Positions 30,276 to 39,252 of a stretch of 64,000 nt of DNA are shown here, in pieces (the first letter of the stretch is position 1; every line of letters begins with the position of its first letter). A program made the translations under genes and the position numbers. Source of the stretch: JACVRW01 sp963751835 (GTDB taxonomy: Bacteria; Actinomycetota; Thermoleophilia; Solirubrobacterales; Thermoleophilaceae); the NCBI GenBank assembly GCA_963751835.1, contig CAVVWD010000030.1, positions 1 to 64,000 on the forward strand, in the 5' to 3' direction. Below the pieces are notes generated by a model. That model did not search any database and had not been told where the DNA came from. It was given only the letters and a program-made list of their open reading frames with translations.

Positions 30276-30310
30276 GGCAGCGATGCTAGGCCAGGGACGG
30301 CCAGTGGCCG

Positions 30311-31393
30311 TCAGCTGACGACGTCGATGAGGTGGTCGAGCGTCTGGCGGGCCGTGCGCTCCCAGGTGAACTCCGCCGCCCGCAGCCGGCCCCGCGCCGC
30401 CAGGTCCGAGCGACGGGCTTGGTCCGCCAGCAGGGCGCTCAGCCCCTTCGTGATCGAAGCCACGTCGAAGGGATCGACCAGCTCGGCGGCCTCGCCGGCC
30501 ACCTCGACGAGCGAGGAGCGGTTCGACGTGAGGACCGGCGCGCCCGCCGCCATCGCCTCGAGCACCGGAAGACCGAAGCCCTCGGCGAGCGAGGGGTAGG
30601 CGAAGACGCTCGCACCGGCGTAGAGGGCACGCAGCTCGGCATCCGTCACCGCCCCGAGGACACGCACGTGCGCGGCGTGCCGCTCGAGCGCGGCATCAAT
30701 CTCGCTCGTGGCCCAACCCCGGCCACCGACCAATACGAGCTCGAAGCGGTCGCGCAGGGACTCCGGCAGCCGGGCGTAGGCGTCGACCAGACGCACCAGG
30801 TTCTTGCGCGGCTCGAGCGTCCCGACCGACAGGACGTATGGACGTGCCGGCTCTGACGCGTTCGGGTCCTTTTGCGAGCCCGCCTCGGCGAACTCGCGAT
30901 CGACGCCGAGAGGAATCACGTGGGCGCGCTCCCGGGCCGCGGGGAAGCGGGCGAGCAACTCGGCGCGCGTGGCCTCTGAGATGCAGAGCAGGCTGGCCGC
31001 GCGGCGCACAGCGAGCGGCAGTGTCAAGCGCTCGGCGAGCGCGCCGTGCGGAGGGCGCAGCTCGGGGTCGAAGGCCACGAGGTCGAAGACGGTTGCCGCG
31101 GTGGGCAGTGGCGCCGAGGCGCAGAGGAGGTACGACCCCGTGGCGAGCATCACGTCGCAGGTCGCGCCGGCGGTGTGGGCCACGTGCAGCGGCCAGACCG
31201 GATCGGGGCTTCGGATCAGGCGCCATCGGCTGCCCGCCAGGGGCCACGGTTCGCGTCCGTACAGGATCAGCTCGTGATCCCCGTCGAGCGCCGACATTGC
31301 GCGCAGCAACTCGCGGACATAGCGCCCCCTGCCCGCCGGGACCTCGGCAGCCGCACGGGCGTCGACCCCGATCCGTATCGGCGATGAGGCCAT
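30311..31393 (-). CDS. GT4 family glycosyltransferase
   Basis: Intact, 360 residues. RIGVDARAAAEVPAGRGRYV and RELLRAMSALDGDHELILYG form the acceptor half; VIPLGVDREFAEAGSQ precedes the donor domain with YVLSVGTLEPRKNLVRLVDA (EPRKN phosphate-binding motif), FELVLVGGRGWATSEI, VLGAVTDAELRALYAGASVF and AEGFGLPVLEAMAAGAPVLT. It closely resembles the neighbouring GT4 in organisation but shares the GRGRYV variant of the loop, so donor or acceptor probably differs. 35 bases separate its stop from the next start. Confidence 0.84.
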   Translation of the reverse strand: MASSPIRIGVDARAAAEVPAGRGRYVRELLRAMSALDGDHELILYGREPWPLAGSRWRLIRSPDPVWPLHVAHTAGATCDVMLATGSYLLCASAPLPTAATVFDLVAFDPELRPPHGALAERLTLPLAVRRAASLLCISEATRAELLARFPAARERAHVIPLGVDREFAEAGSQKDPNASEPARPYVLSVGTLEPRKNLVRLVDAYARLPESLRDRFELVLVGGRGWATSEIDAALERHAAHVRVLGAVTDAELRALYAGASVFAYPSLAEGFGLPVLEAMAAGAPVLTSNRSSLVEVAGEAAELVDPFDVASITKGLSALLADQARRSDLAARGRLRAAEFTWERTARQTLDHLIDVVS

Positions 31394-31405
31394 CGACGGC
31401 TCGGG

Positions 31406-32173
31406 TCAGCCGCCCGGCACTCGGAACACGACCGTGCGGCCGTCGAAACCGCTATGCGGCGGATCGGGCCGGACGTGCACGACCTCGATCCCCCCTGCCC
31501 GTAGTAGCCGAACGACCCGGCCGAGGTCGTAGGAGTTCATCTGCATATGCGGGTACGACCAGGGTCGCCCGCGGAGCACGTTGAGCACGTTGTGCGCAAG
31601 CGGCAGCTTCATGACGCGGTTGAAGATCGCAAGGTCACGACGGGCGCCCGTGGGCATCTGGAGGATTCCTATCCCACCTGGGGCGAGCAACCGCACGAGC
31701 GCAGAGATGATCCTTTCGCCCTCGCGGACCGGCACGTGCTGGAGCACCAGCGCCGAGTGCACCAGGGAGAACTCGGGCCGCAGGTTCGCGAACCGGTCGG
31801 TGTGGACCAGCTCCACGCCGGAGGGGTCGAGCAGATCGCAGTTCCGGCGCGCCTCGTCGAGCATCGCAGCCGAGACGTCGACTCCCACCACGCGGTCTGC
31901 GCGGCTCGCAAACGGCACCAGGAGCCGGCCGACCCCACAGCCGTAGTCGAGCACGGCCCGAGGCGAGAACGACGAATCGACCGTCGCCTGAATGAGCTCG
32001 AACACTCCTGCCACGTGCTCCTCGCCCGAGGCGAAGAAGCGCCTCTGCACGTCCGCGTCGAGCGCGCGGCCGCGAAACTCGTCGAACGCGCACACGCCGT
32101 AGTAGGGATCACGGCGCCCGAAGCGCTCCCATTCGGCATCGGTCCGGCGGGTTGACAGGCGGCGCGTGGCCAT
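31406..32173 (-). CDS. Class I SAM-dependent methyltransferase
   Basis: Intact, 255 residues. An N-terminal basic and aromatic region (WERFGRRDPYYGVCAFDEFR) is followed by SAM-binding motif I VLDYGCGVGRLLVPFA, motif II DRVVGVDVSAAMLDEARRNC, FSLVHSALVLQHVPVREGER (motif IV) and LLAPGGIGILQMPTGARRDL. The last 70 residues (MKLPLAHNVLNVLRGRPWSY, then HMQMNSYDLGRVVRLLRAGG) are characteristic of sugar methyltransferases in polysaccharide loci. It is the first gene of the 32.2 to 27.1 kb reverse-strand run after the flippase. Confidence 0.82.
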   Translation of the reverse strand: MATRRLSTRRTDAEWERFGRRDPYYGVCAFDEFRGRALDADVQRRFFASGEEHVAGVFELIQATVDSSFSPRAVLDYGCGVGRLLVPFASRADRVVGVDVSAAMLDEARRNCDLLDPSGVELVHTDRFANLRPEFSLVHSALVLQHVPVREGERIISALVRLLAPGGIGILQMPTGARRDLAIFNRVMKLPLAHNVLNVLRGRPWSYPHMQMNSYDLGRVVRLLRAGGIEVVHVRPDPPHSGFDGRTVVFRVPGG

Positions 32174-32219
32174 GTGGCGCCAAAGCTACATGCGCGCTGG
32201 ACGCGGACAGCCTGCGCGC

Positions 32220-33703
32220 TCACCCACGTCGCAGGCCGATCGCGTGCCAGATCTCCTCTGGAATCGCCCGCAGGACCAGCAGTCCCGCGAAGTAGACGAG
32301 GAGCGTGAGCGCACCGGTCGGAACGACCGCAAGGTCCGTCAGGAGCGCGGCCCCGGCCGCGGCTCCGGCCGCAAGAGTCACCTTCCAGGTCACGCCGAGC
32401 GGCAGCGACAAGCCGCCGGCGCGCACCACGAAGACCGCGTAGACGGCGGCCAGCAGGCACTCGGTCACGGTCATCGCGATCGCGGCGCCGTCGGCGCCAT
32501 GAGCCTCGCCCAGCACGAGGCTGAGCACGCCGGCCGCCACGAGCGCGATTGCGTTGGCGGCGACGATCTCCCTGTGGCGCCTGAGCGACAGCAGCGCGAA
32601 ACCGAGCGTCGCGACGAGGAACGTGGCGGCAAGCGACACGCCCTGGATGCGCAGCGGCTGGATCGACTCCTCGAACTCGGCGCCCGCCACGATGTCGATC
32701 GCAAGCGGGGCGAGCGTGACCAGGCCGAGCGCCACCGCGACGCCCAGAAGGAGCGAGGTCTCGAACAGCCGCGTGACCGCATAGCCGAGCCGTCCACGGT
32801 CATCGCGCGCGGCGCGCGCCAGGATCGGGAACGCCGACGTCAGCAGCAGGCCCGGCACCAGGACCAGCACCTCGATCACACGAAATGACGCGCTGAAGTA
32901 GCCGGTCTCGGTCTCGCTCGCGACCAGCGACAGCACGATGATCGCGACGCGGTAGTAGATGGCACCCACGACCGTCGCCGCCGCGACCGGCAGCGTGTCC
33001 CGCAGCATCGCCCGCCACTCACCGGCGTCGAAGGCAGGTCGCCAGGGCGCGAGCCGGCGCGCCACGGGCAGCGTCGCCAGCAGCGCGAGCAGCGCGCCGG
33101 CGACCGGCGCGACGAAGAACGGCACGAGCCCTGCTCCGGCCAGCACCAGCACGCCACCGCCAGCGCCGTGCCTCCCTGACGGACGAAGTCGAGGATGCTC
33201 ACGGAGGTCAGCCGCAGGGCCGACTGGAGCGGGATAGTGTAGGTCCCCTGGAGCAGCGTCGCGAGCATCGCCAGGCTCCGAGCACGGCGCTGCCGGCGAT
33301 GATGCTCGAGTCGTAGCGGGCGATCACAGCGAAGCCGGTCGCAGCGCCGAGCCCGATGCAGGCCAGGGTCAGCCGCAGCCCGATCAGATTTCGCCAGAAA
33401 GCGACGCGCCGCCTCGGGCGGGCGGACGGACAGCTCGCGCAGGCCGATGTTGCTCAGACCCGCCTCGGCGAAGGCGGTCACGAAGGCGACGATCGAACCG
33501 GCGATGACGAAGCGCCCGTAGTCGACCACGCCGAGGTGACGAGTCATCAGGGCGGCCGCGGCAACGGACGCCGCCACGCCCGCGATGTACGACGCAGCGC
33601 GAAGCGCCCCGCCCCGAATCGCGAGCGGCCCCGCCGCCGGCTGGTCGAGGATGTCGCCCTCGCCGATGCGCGGGGACCCTTGTTGCGCAGCCGCGTCGTC
33701 CAC
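32220..33703 (-). CDS. Wzx-type polysaccharide flippase / oligosaccharide transporter (frameshifted)
   Basis: Multi-spanning inner-membrane protein that flips lipid-linked repeat units. From GTG 33703: IRGGALRAASYIAGVAASVA, AAALMTRHLGVVDYGRFVIA, FVTAFAEAGLSNIGLRELSV, then after frame changes near 33390, 33280 and 33170 LLQGTYTIPLQSALRL and a long intact part (YYRVAIIVLSLVASETETGY, FSASFRVIEVLVLVPGLLLT, IQPLRIQGVSLAATFLVATL). The pattern of 12-14 helices and the YYRVAIIVLS signature fit the PST/Wzx family. About 490 codons, normal length. It starts three bases after the stop of the upstream GT2. Confidence 0.78.
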
Positions 33704-33706
33704 GAG

Positions 33707-34657
33707 CTAGGCGCGCTCGGGGCTCGCGCCGACGGGCCCCGGGCTGCATGGCAGGAATGAACGCGTCCGCGCGCCGGTAGCCCCTTGCGTAGGCAGCGGC
33801 AAGAGTGAGCGACCAGGCGGAGCGCTTGAGCGATCCCGGTAATGGAAGGCGGGCGGCGATTCGGGCCAGCGGCCCGGTGAGCGGGTAGTGAACCCAGCGC
33901 GGGCTCGGGGCGGGCAGCGTCGCACCGCCACCGTCCGGCCAGATCCGGTGCAGCAGCGCCGCGGACGCGCCGGCCCCTTCCATCCTGCTCGCGTAGCCGC
34001 TGAGATCGCTCGGGTGGTCGTGCAGGACCACAGCTCAGGCCGATATTCGAGGATCGCTCCTGAGCGCTGGAGCCGGACTCCCAGCTCGGAGTCTTCGACG
34101 GCCGCGTAGGGAAAGCGCTCGTCGAAGCCCCCGACCGTTTCGAGCAGGGCGCGCTTGAGGGAGACGTTCGAGGTGAACAGGTTCTTGGCCGGCTCGACGG
34201 GCCCCGGCGTGAGGCGGTCGAAGGGGAAGTGCGGCCCGCCGTGCTCGGGCCAGTGCATGAACGAAGTGACCTCCTGGTCGGGCCGCCACTCGACCCGGCC
34301 GAGCAACGCCACGCCGGCCTCGGGACGCTCCCAATGCAGCCGGAGATGGCCGGCCAACAGGTGCGCGTCGGCGGGCGCCATGTCGTCGCCCAGGAACAGG
34401 ACGATCGGGCTTCGCGCCGCCCGCCATCCTCGATTGCGAGCCGCCGCGGGACCGGGTCGCGGCTCGCGGTGCACCGTCACGGGAAGGAGCGCGTCGCGCG
34501 CTTCGACGGCGTCGACGCTTCCGTCGGAGGACCCGTTGTCCACGACGTGAACCTCGACCTCGAACCCATCCAGCTCATGATGGTCGAGCGCTTCGAGCGT
34601 GTACAGGAGGGCCTCGCGCCGGTCGCGCGTGGGGATCACCACGGCGAGGTCAGGCAT
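33707..34657 (-). CDS. Family 2 glycosyltransferase (one or two frameshifts)
   Basis: ATG 34657 begins DLAVVIPTRDRREALLYTLE; then VEVHVVDNGSSDGSVDAVEA, RPGPAAARNRGWRAARSPIV, LFLGDDMAPADAHLLAGHLR (GDD in place of DxD), FTSNVSLKRALLETVGGFDE and RFPYAAVEDSELGVRLQRSG (catalytic ED). An extra base near 34030 shifts the frame into VVLHDHPSDLSGYASRMEGA and ARIAARLPLPGSLKRSAWSL. The end is uncertain; a stop at 33707 places it directly before the flippase start. Same strand as the neighbouring flippase and methyltransferase. Confidence 0.72.
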   Translation of the reverse strand: MPDLAVVIPTRDRREALLYTLEALDHHELDGFEVEVHVVDNGSSDGSVDAVEARDALLPVTVHREPRPGPAAARNRGWRAARSPIVLFLGDDMAPADAHLLAGHLRLHWERPEAGVALLGRVEWRPDQEVTSFMHWPEHGGPHFPFDRLTPGPVEPAKNLFTSNVSLKRALLETVGGFDERFPYAAVEDSELGVRLQRSGAILEYRPELWSCTTTRAISAATRAGWKGPARPRRCCTGSGRTVAVRRCPPRARAGFTTRSPGRWPESPPAFHYRDRSSAPPGRSLLPLPTQGATGARTRSFLPCSPGPVGASPERA

Positions 34658-34686
34658 CGGCGTCGAAGTCGACCACGGCGATGGTC

Positions 34687-35384
34687 CTATAGGTGGGCGG
34701 GCGATCGCCGTCCGCGCAGCAGACGGAGCGCCTGTCGCGCGGCGCCAGAGGCGCGCCCTTCGGTCGCCGACGGCGCCAGCACGCGCTCCGCCGCCTGCGC
34801 CGCGAGGTTCGTCCACGGCCCGGCCTCGGGGCGCATCAACCAGTAGTGAGCATGGACGTTCTCGTTGCCGAGCACGCGAATGCGGCCATTGACCCCGGTG
34901 GGCTCCACGAGCTCTCGCGGCTCGGGAAAGCCGTTGGCGAGGTGGTCGGGAAGCCAGCCAAGCTCGAGCCAGCCGCGCGACGCGTACAGGCGCGCAAGCC
35001 GGCGATCGACGTCGAGCGCCGGCTTGCCCGCGGGCACGCGACGATGAGACGTTGCCGGGCGACTCGGGCGAGCGCGCCGAGCGCCTGCGGCCGGTCGTCC
35101 TTATCGATGTGTTCGAGCAGATCGAGTGCGAGCACCACGTCGAATCGTGAGGCGGGGAACTCCAGTCCACGGACGTCGCCGACGACGCGATGAGCGCCGT
35201 GGGCTGCAGGACCGGTGGCGGTGCCGTAGTCCTGGAAGGCGGCGTCGACCGCGGTGATATTCCACTCGGCTCCGAGCCATCCTCTGGCACCGACGCTGCG
35301 GCTCCCGACATCCAGGAGTGTGCCGCCACTCAGCTCGCGAATCAGCCGCAGGACGGGCTCGTAGCGGACGAGCTGATTCAGCAT
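34687..35384 (-). CDS. SAM-dependent methyltransferase (one frameshift)
   Basis: ATG 35384 (MLNQLVRYEPVLRLIRELSG) leads to motif I GTLLDVGSRSVGARGWLG, EWNITAVDAAFQDYG, DVRGLEFPASRFDVVLALDL with the catalytic-core LLEHIDKDDRPQALGALARV, then LIVACP. An extra base near 35040 shifts the frame into VPAGKPALDVDRRLARLYAS, GWLPDHLANGFPEPRELVEP and VHAHYWLMRPEAGPWTNLAA. The divergent start of the next methyltransferase lies only 36 bases away. It starts a reverse-strand unit with the GT2 and flippase that follow. Confidence 0.74.
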
Positions 35385-35419
35385 GAGCGCCGATCCTCCG
35401 CTGGTACGGTCCACCGCCG

Positions 35420-36007
35420 ATGGGCTACTTCGACTGGCATGGACAGCCCGGTTACTACAGGGATGTCACCCACCACTTCCCGTCCGGAGCGCGCATTCTC
35501 GACGTCGGCTGCGGGTCGGCCTGGCTCGCCGATCACTTCGACGACTACACCGGGATCGACGCTTCTCCCGAGGCCGTGCGGGCGGCGCAGGCCAAGGGCC
35601 GCGCGGTTGTCGAGGGAGACCTCGCGCAACCGCTGCCGTTCGAGGATGCTGCCTTCGACGGGGTCGTCCTGAAGGACGTCCTCGAGCATCTCCAGGAGCC
35701 GGTGCTCGCGGTGCGGGAGGTCCGGCGCGTCCTTCGCCCGGGAGGAATGGTGTTCGCCAGCTCCCCCGACGCTCAGCGCTGGGTGTGGGACGACTACACG
35801 CATCGTCGCCCGTTCACGCGCAAGAGTTTTCGGCTGCTCTTTCAGGATCATGGCTTCCACGTCGAGCGTGTGGGCTACGAGAGCGTCATGCCCGGCACGG
35901 GCATCGTCTCGGGCCTGACCCGACGGAAGCGGCGGCCGCGCGCCCTGGCGGTCGCCGCCTGGATGCCGGGCGTCCGGCGGAACGTATGGATTCTGGCCCG
36001 CCGATGA
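35420..36007 (+). CDS. Small class I SAM-dependent methyltransferase
   Basis: Intact, 195 residues. MGYFDWHGQPGYYRDVTHHF gives way to motif I ARILDVGCGSAWLADHFDDY, GIDASPEAVRAAQAKGRAVV, FDGVVLKDVLEHLQEPVLAV and VRRVLRPGGMVFASSPDAQR. A WDDYTHRRPFTRKSFRLLF segment, typical of Methyltransf_11 proteins in polysaccharide loci, lies near residues 120-140. It sits immediately upstream of gmd on the same strand (57-base gap), so it may be cotranscribed and act on the deoxyhexose made there. Confidence 0.83.
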   Translation: MGYFDWHGQPGYYRDVTHHFPSGARILDVGCGSAWLADHFDDYTGIDASPEAVRAAQAKGRAVVEGDLAQPLPFEDAAFDGVVLKDVLEHLQEPVLAVREVRRVLRPGGMVFASSPDAQRWVWDDYTHRRPFTRKSFRLLFQDHGFHVERVGYESVMPGTGIVSGLTRRKRRPRALAVAAWMPGVRRNVWILARR

Positions 36008-36064
36008 GCTTCCTTCGGGGACGGCAATTCGATCGAGCAGCGTAGCGGTAGCCTCACGCTCGAC

Positions 36065-38075
36065 ATGACCCAGCGCGCACTCATCACCGGCATCACCGGC
36101 CAGGACGGCTCCTACCTCGCCGAGCTGCTGCTCGAGAAGGGCTACGAGGTGCACGGCATGGTGCGGCGCTCCTCGACCGAGACGTTCCAGCGGCTCGCCG
36201 GCATCCGCGACCAGATCACCCTGCACACCGGCGACCTGCTCGACCAGCGCTCGCTCGTCGACGTGCTGCGCGAGTGCGAGCCCGACGAGATCTACAACCT
36301 CGCCGCGATGTCGTTCGTGGCCGCGTCCTGGAACCAGCCGGTGCTCACGGCCGAGTTCACCGGCGTCGGCGTCACGCGGATGCTCGAGGCGATGCGCGAG
36401 GTGCGGCCGGAGGCGCGCTTCTACCAGGCCTCGTCGTCCGAGATGTTCGGGAAGGTCCTCGAGGTGCCCCAGCGCGAGACGACCCCCTTCTACCCGCGCT
36501 CGCCCTACGGCGTGGCGAAGGCGTACGGCCACTTCATCACGGTCAACTACCGCGAGTCGTACGACCTTTTTGCCTGCTCAGGGATTCTGTTCAACCACGA
36601 ATGTTTGCACGCGCAACTACCTCTCATGGTGCGCGAGAACGGCGTTCAGGCGGTCAGGACGCCCCCGGATCTCGTGCCGCTGCGCGGGAAGGGCCCGAGC
36701 GTCCAGACCTTCGAGCCCGACGGCCTGCTCGAGGTGTGGGACGGCGAGGACTGGACGCAGGTTCGCGCGATCACGGCGACCCGGCGCCGCGCCCGCGATC
36801 CGGATCACCGCCTGGTCTCGATCCAAGCGCGCGGCGGCGTCGTCGAGGCGACGGCGCACCACCGCATGCTGGATGCCGACAACGAGGAGGTGCGGGCGGA
36901 CGCGCTCGAGGAGGGCGACCGCCTCGCCCTGTGCGAGGAGATGCCTCATCCCACCGCTGTGGACGGTGATCAGCGAGGAGATGGCGGAGTTCCTCGGTCT
37001 CTTGGTGGCCGACGGCTGGGTCGGACGGGATGCGCGCAGCGCCAGCTTCACCAACAACGATCCTGAGATCAGGCGTCGCGTGGCCGCGCTGTGGTCGCGG
37101 CTATTCCTCGGGACGACGCATGAGTGGGAAGGGCCGTCGGGCTTCAACCCAGAGGCGACGGTCGGGAAGCTGAACCTCAACGGTGCCGTCGGCGCCCGCG
37201 CCTGGCTCCGCGAGCAGCTCTACACCAAGACCGCCCACAAACAGGTCCCGCCACTCGTCCTGAACGCGTCGACGGACATCTGGGAGGCCTTCCTGAAGGG
37301 CTACTACGCCGGCGACGGGCTGAAGAAGGGCGGCGGGATGTCGGTCAAGACCAACAGCCCCGTGCTCGCCCAGGGCCTGTGCTGGATGTACCACTGGCTC
37401 GATCAGCCGGCCTCCGTCTACGTGGAGCAGCGCGCCGAGCGCGCCTACTACACGCTCAACCTCGCTTCGGCCGTCCGAGTGGGGGCCAAGGGCCAGCACC
37501 TCCGCAAGGACCCGGCCGAGATCCGGCGCATCACCGCTCCCGCTGCGGACAGCGAGTGGGTCTTCGACCTCGAAACCGAATGTGGCCGCTTCTGCGCCGG
37601 CATCGGTCGGATCGTGGTCCACAACTCCGAGCGCCGCGGCCTCGAGTTCGTCACCCGCAAGGTCACCCACGGCGCCGCCGCCATCAAGCTCGGCCTGCAG
37701 GACGAGCTTGCCCTCGGCAACCTCGACGCCGAGCGGGACTGGGGCTACGCCAAGGACTACGTCGAGGCGATGTGGCTCATGCTCCAGCAGGACGAGCCGG
37801 ACGACTACGTGATCGCGACGGGCGAGTCGCACAGCGTTCGCAAGCTCGTCGAGGTCGCGTTCGCGCATGCCGGCCTCGATCCCGACAAGCACGTGCGGAT
37901 CGACCCGCGCTTCCTGCGTCCCGCCGAGGTCGAGCACCTGGTGGGCGATGCCTCCAAGGCGCGCGAGAAGCTCGGCTGGGAGCCGCGCACGAGTTTCGAG
38001 GAGATGGTGCGTTTGATGGTGGATGCCGATCTCGAGCTGCTCGCCAGAGGGGTGCCCCAGAAGCAGGCCGGCTGA
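36065..38075 (+). CDS. gmd: GDP-mannose 4,6-dehydratase interrupted by an intein (one frameshift inside the intein)
   Basis: Converts GDP-D-mannose to GDP-4-keto-6-deoxy-mannose, the branch point to GDP-fucose, GDP-rhamnose and relatives. N-extein: NADP loop ALITGITGQDGSYLAELLLE, VRRSSTETFQRL, IYNLAAMSFVAASWNQPV, catalytic SSSEMFGK and YPRSPYGVAKAYGHF, ending GILFNHE. C-extein resumes SERRGLEFVTRKVTHGAAAI and continues GNLDAERDWGYAKDYVEAMW and VIATGESHSVRKLVEVAF. With the intein removed the host protein is 179 + 149 = 328 residues, normal for Gmd. The insertion splits the conserved NHES(P)RRG nucleotide-sugar-binding motif. One extra base within the intein (between 36940 and 36985) stops translation as written at 37066; the rest lies in the +1 frame. 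Confidence 0.9.
36602..37625 (+). mobile_element. Intein with a LAGLIDADG homing-endonuclease domain, in gmd
   Basis: Starts at Cys (TGT 36602) after Glu179 of Gmd and ends with His-Asn (37620-37625) before the +1 Ser of the C-extein. 1024 bases is 341 codons plus one extra base. Splicing blocks: A, CLHAQLPLMVRENGV; B, GGVVEATAHHRMLDAD, the TxxH motif; F/G, WVFDLETECGRFCAGIGRI followed by VVHN. Endonuclease motifs: FLGLLVADGW (about residue 130) and FLKGYYAGDGLK (about residue 230), the 100-residue spacing expected for a two-motif enzyme with acidic residues retained. The mechanism should be class 1 (Cys1, Asn-terminal, Ser+1). The single frame break lies between block B and the first endonuclease motif. 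Confidence 0.88.
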
Positions 38076-38076
38076 G

Positions 38077-39252
38077 GTGGCGGGCGCGCCCGCCGAGCGG
38101 GACTTCGTCGTCGTCGGCGGCGGGATCCTCGGGCTGGCGGTCGCCCGGGAGCTCAGCATCCGCTGGCCCGACCGCGGGCTGGCGGTGCTGGAGCGCGAGT
38201 CAGAGGTCGGCACCGGCCAGACCGGCGCCAACAGCGGCGTCATCCACGCCGGCATCTACTACAAGCCGGGCTCGCTCAAGGCGCGTCTGTGCGTGACGGG
38301 CGCGAGGGAGCTCTACAGCCTATTGCGAGCAGCACTCGGTTCCCCACGAGCGCTGCGGGAAGCTGATCATCGCCCGCCACCCGGCGAGGTCGCCAGGCTC
38401 GACGAGCTCGAGCGGCGCGGGCGCGAGAACGGGGTCACCGGGTTGCGGCGGCTCGACGCGGACGAGCTCAAGCAAGTCGAGCCTCACGCCCGCGGCGTGG
38501 CCGCGCTCGACTCGCCGTTCACGGGGATCGTGGACTTCGCCGCGGTCGCCCGCTCGATGGCGGGCGGGCTGCATGACCGGGGCGCCGAGGTGGTGACCTC
38601 GTGCGGGATCGAGGACGTGCGGGTCGAGGGCCAGCGGGTCGTGCTCCGGCACTCCCAGGGGGAGACGCGTGCCGGCTTCGCGGTGTTCTGCGCGGGAGCC
38701 GCGGCCGATCGCCTGGCAGTGAAAGCGGGCGCCTCGCCCGATCCGCGCATCGTTCCGTTCAAGGGCAGCTACCTGTACCTGCGCCCGGAACGCGCGGATC
38801 TCGTCAAGTCGCTCATCTATCCCGTGCCCGACCCGGAGCTCCCGTTCCTGGGCGTGCATCTGAGCCGCCACATCGACGGGCACGTCTCGCTCGGCCCCAG
38901 CGCCCTGCTGTGGCCGCGCGACGTCGGCGACGTCCTCTGGCCGGGCACGCTCCGGATGGCGCGGCGATGGTGGCGCACCGGCCGTGCGGAGCTGCGCCAC
39001 GCGCTCCGAAAGGAGACCTTCGCCGCCGCGGCGGCGCACTACGTCCCCGAGCTTCGGCCGGAGGACTTCGAGGGCGGCTTCTCGGGTGTCAGGGCGCAGG
39101 CGGTCGGGCGGGACGGCCGCCTGGTGGATGATTTCGTCGTGTCCGAGACACCACGCGCCCTTCACGTGCGGAACGCGCCCTCGCCGGCGGCCACGTCGGC
39201 GTTGGCGCTCGCTCGGCTGATCTGCGACCGAGTCGAGGCGGAGGTCAGATGA
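38077..39252 (+). CDS. FAD-dependent oxidoreductase, L-2-hydroxyglutarate oxidase-like
   Basis: GTG 38077 follows the gmd stop by one base. The FAD-binding motif DFVVVGGGILGLAVARELSI is followed by LAVLERESEVGTGQTGANSG and VIHAGIYYKPGSLKARLCV, the classic LhgO/L2HGDH signature (the NSGVIHAGIYY segment). At about 38320-38388 the frame slips and returns: the alternative frame restores ERCGKLIIARHP, so 20 residues are mistranslated as written. The C-terminal YLRPERADLVKSLIYPVPDP and HLSRHIDGHVSLGPSALL also match the family. The family normally oxidises L-2-hydroxyglutarate with electrons to the membrane chain. Why it sits in a glycan cluster is unclear; it overlaps rfbC by 4 bp. Confidence 0.8.
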   Translation: MAGAPAERDFVVVGGGILGLAVARELSIRWPDRGLAVLERESEVGTGQTGANSGVIHAGIYYKPGSLKARLCVTGARELYSLLRAALGSPRALREADHRPPPGEVARLDELERRGRENGVTGLRRLDADELKQVEPHARGVAALDSPFTGIVDFAAVARSMAGGLHDRGAEVVTSCGIEDVRVEGQRVVLRHSQGETRAGFAVFCAGAAADRLAVKAGASPDPRIVPFKGSYLYLRPERADLVKSLIYPVPDPELPFLGVHLSRHIDGHVSLGPSALLWPRDVGDVLWPGTLRMARRWWRTGRAELRHALRKETFAAAAAHYVPELRPEDFEGGFSGVRAQAVGRDGRLVDDFVVSETPRALHVRNAPSPAATSALALARLICDRVEAEVR

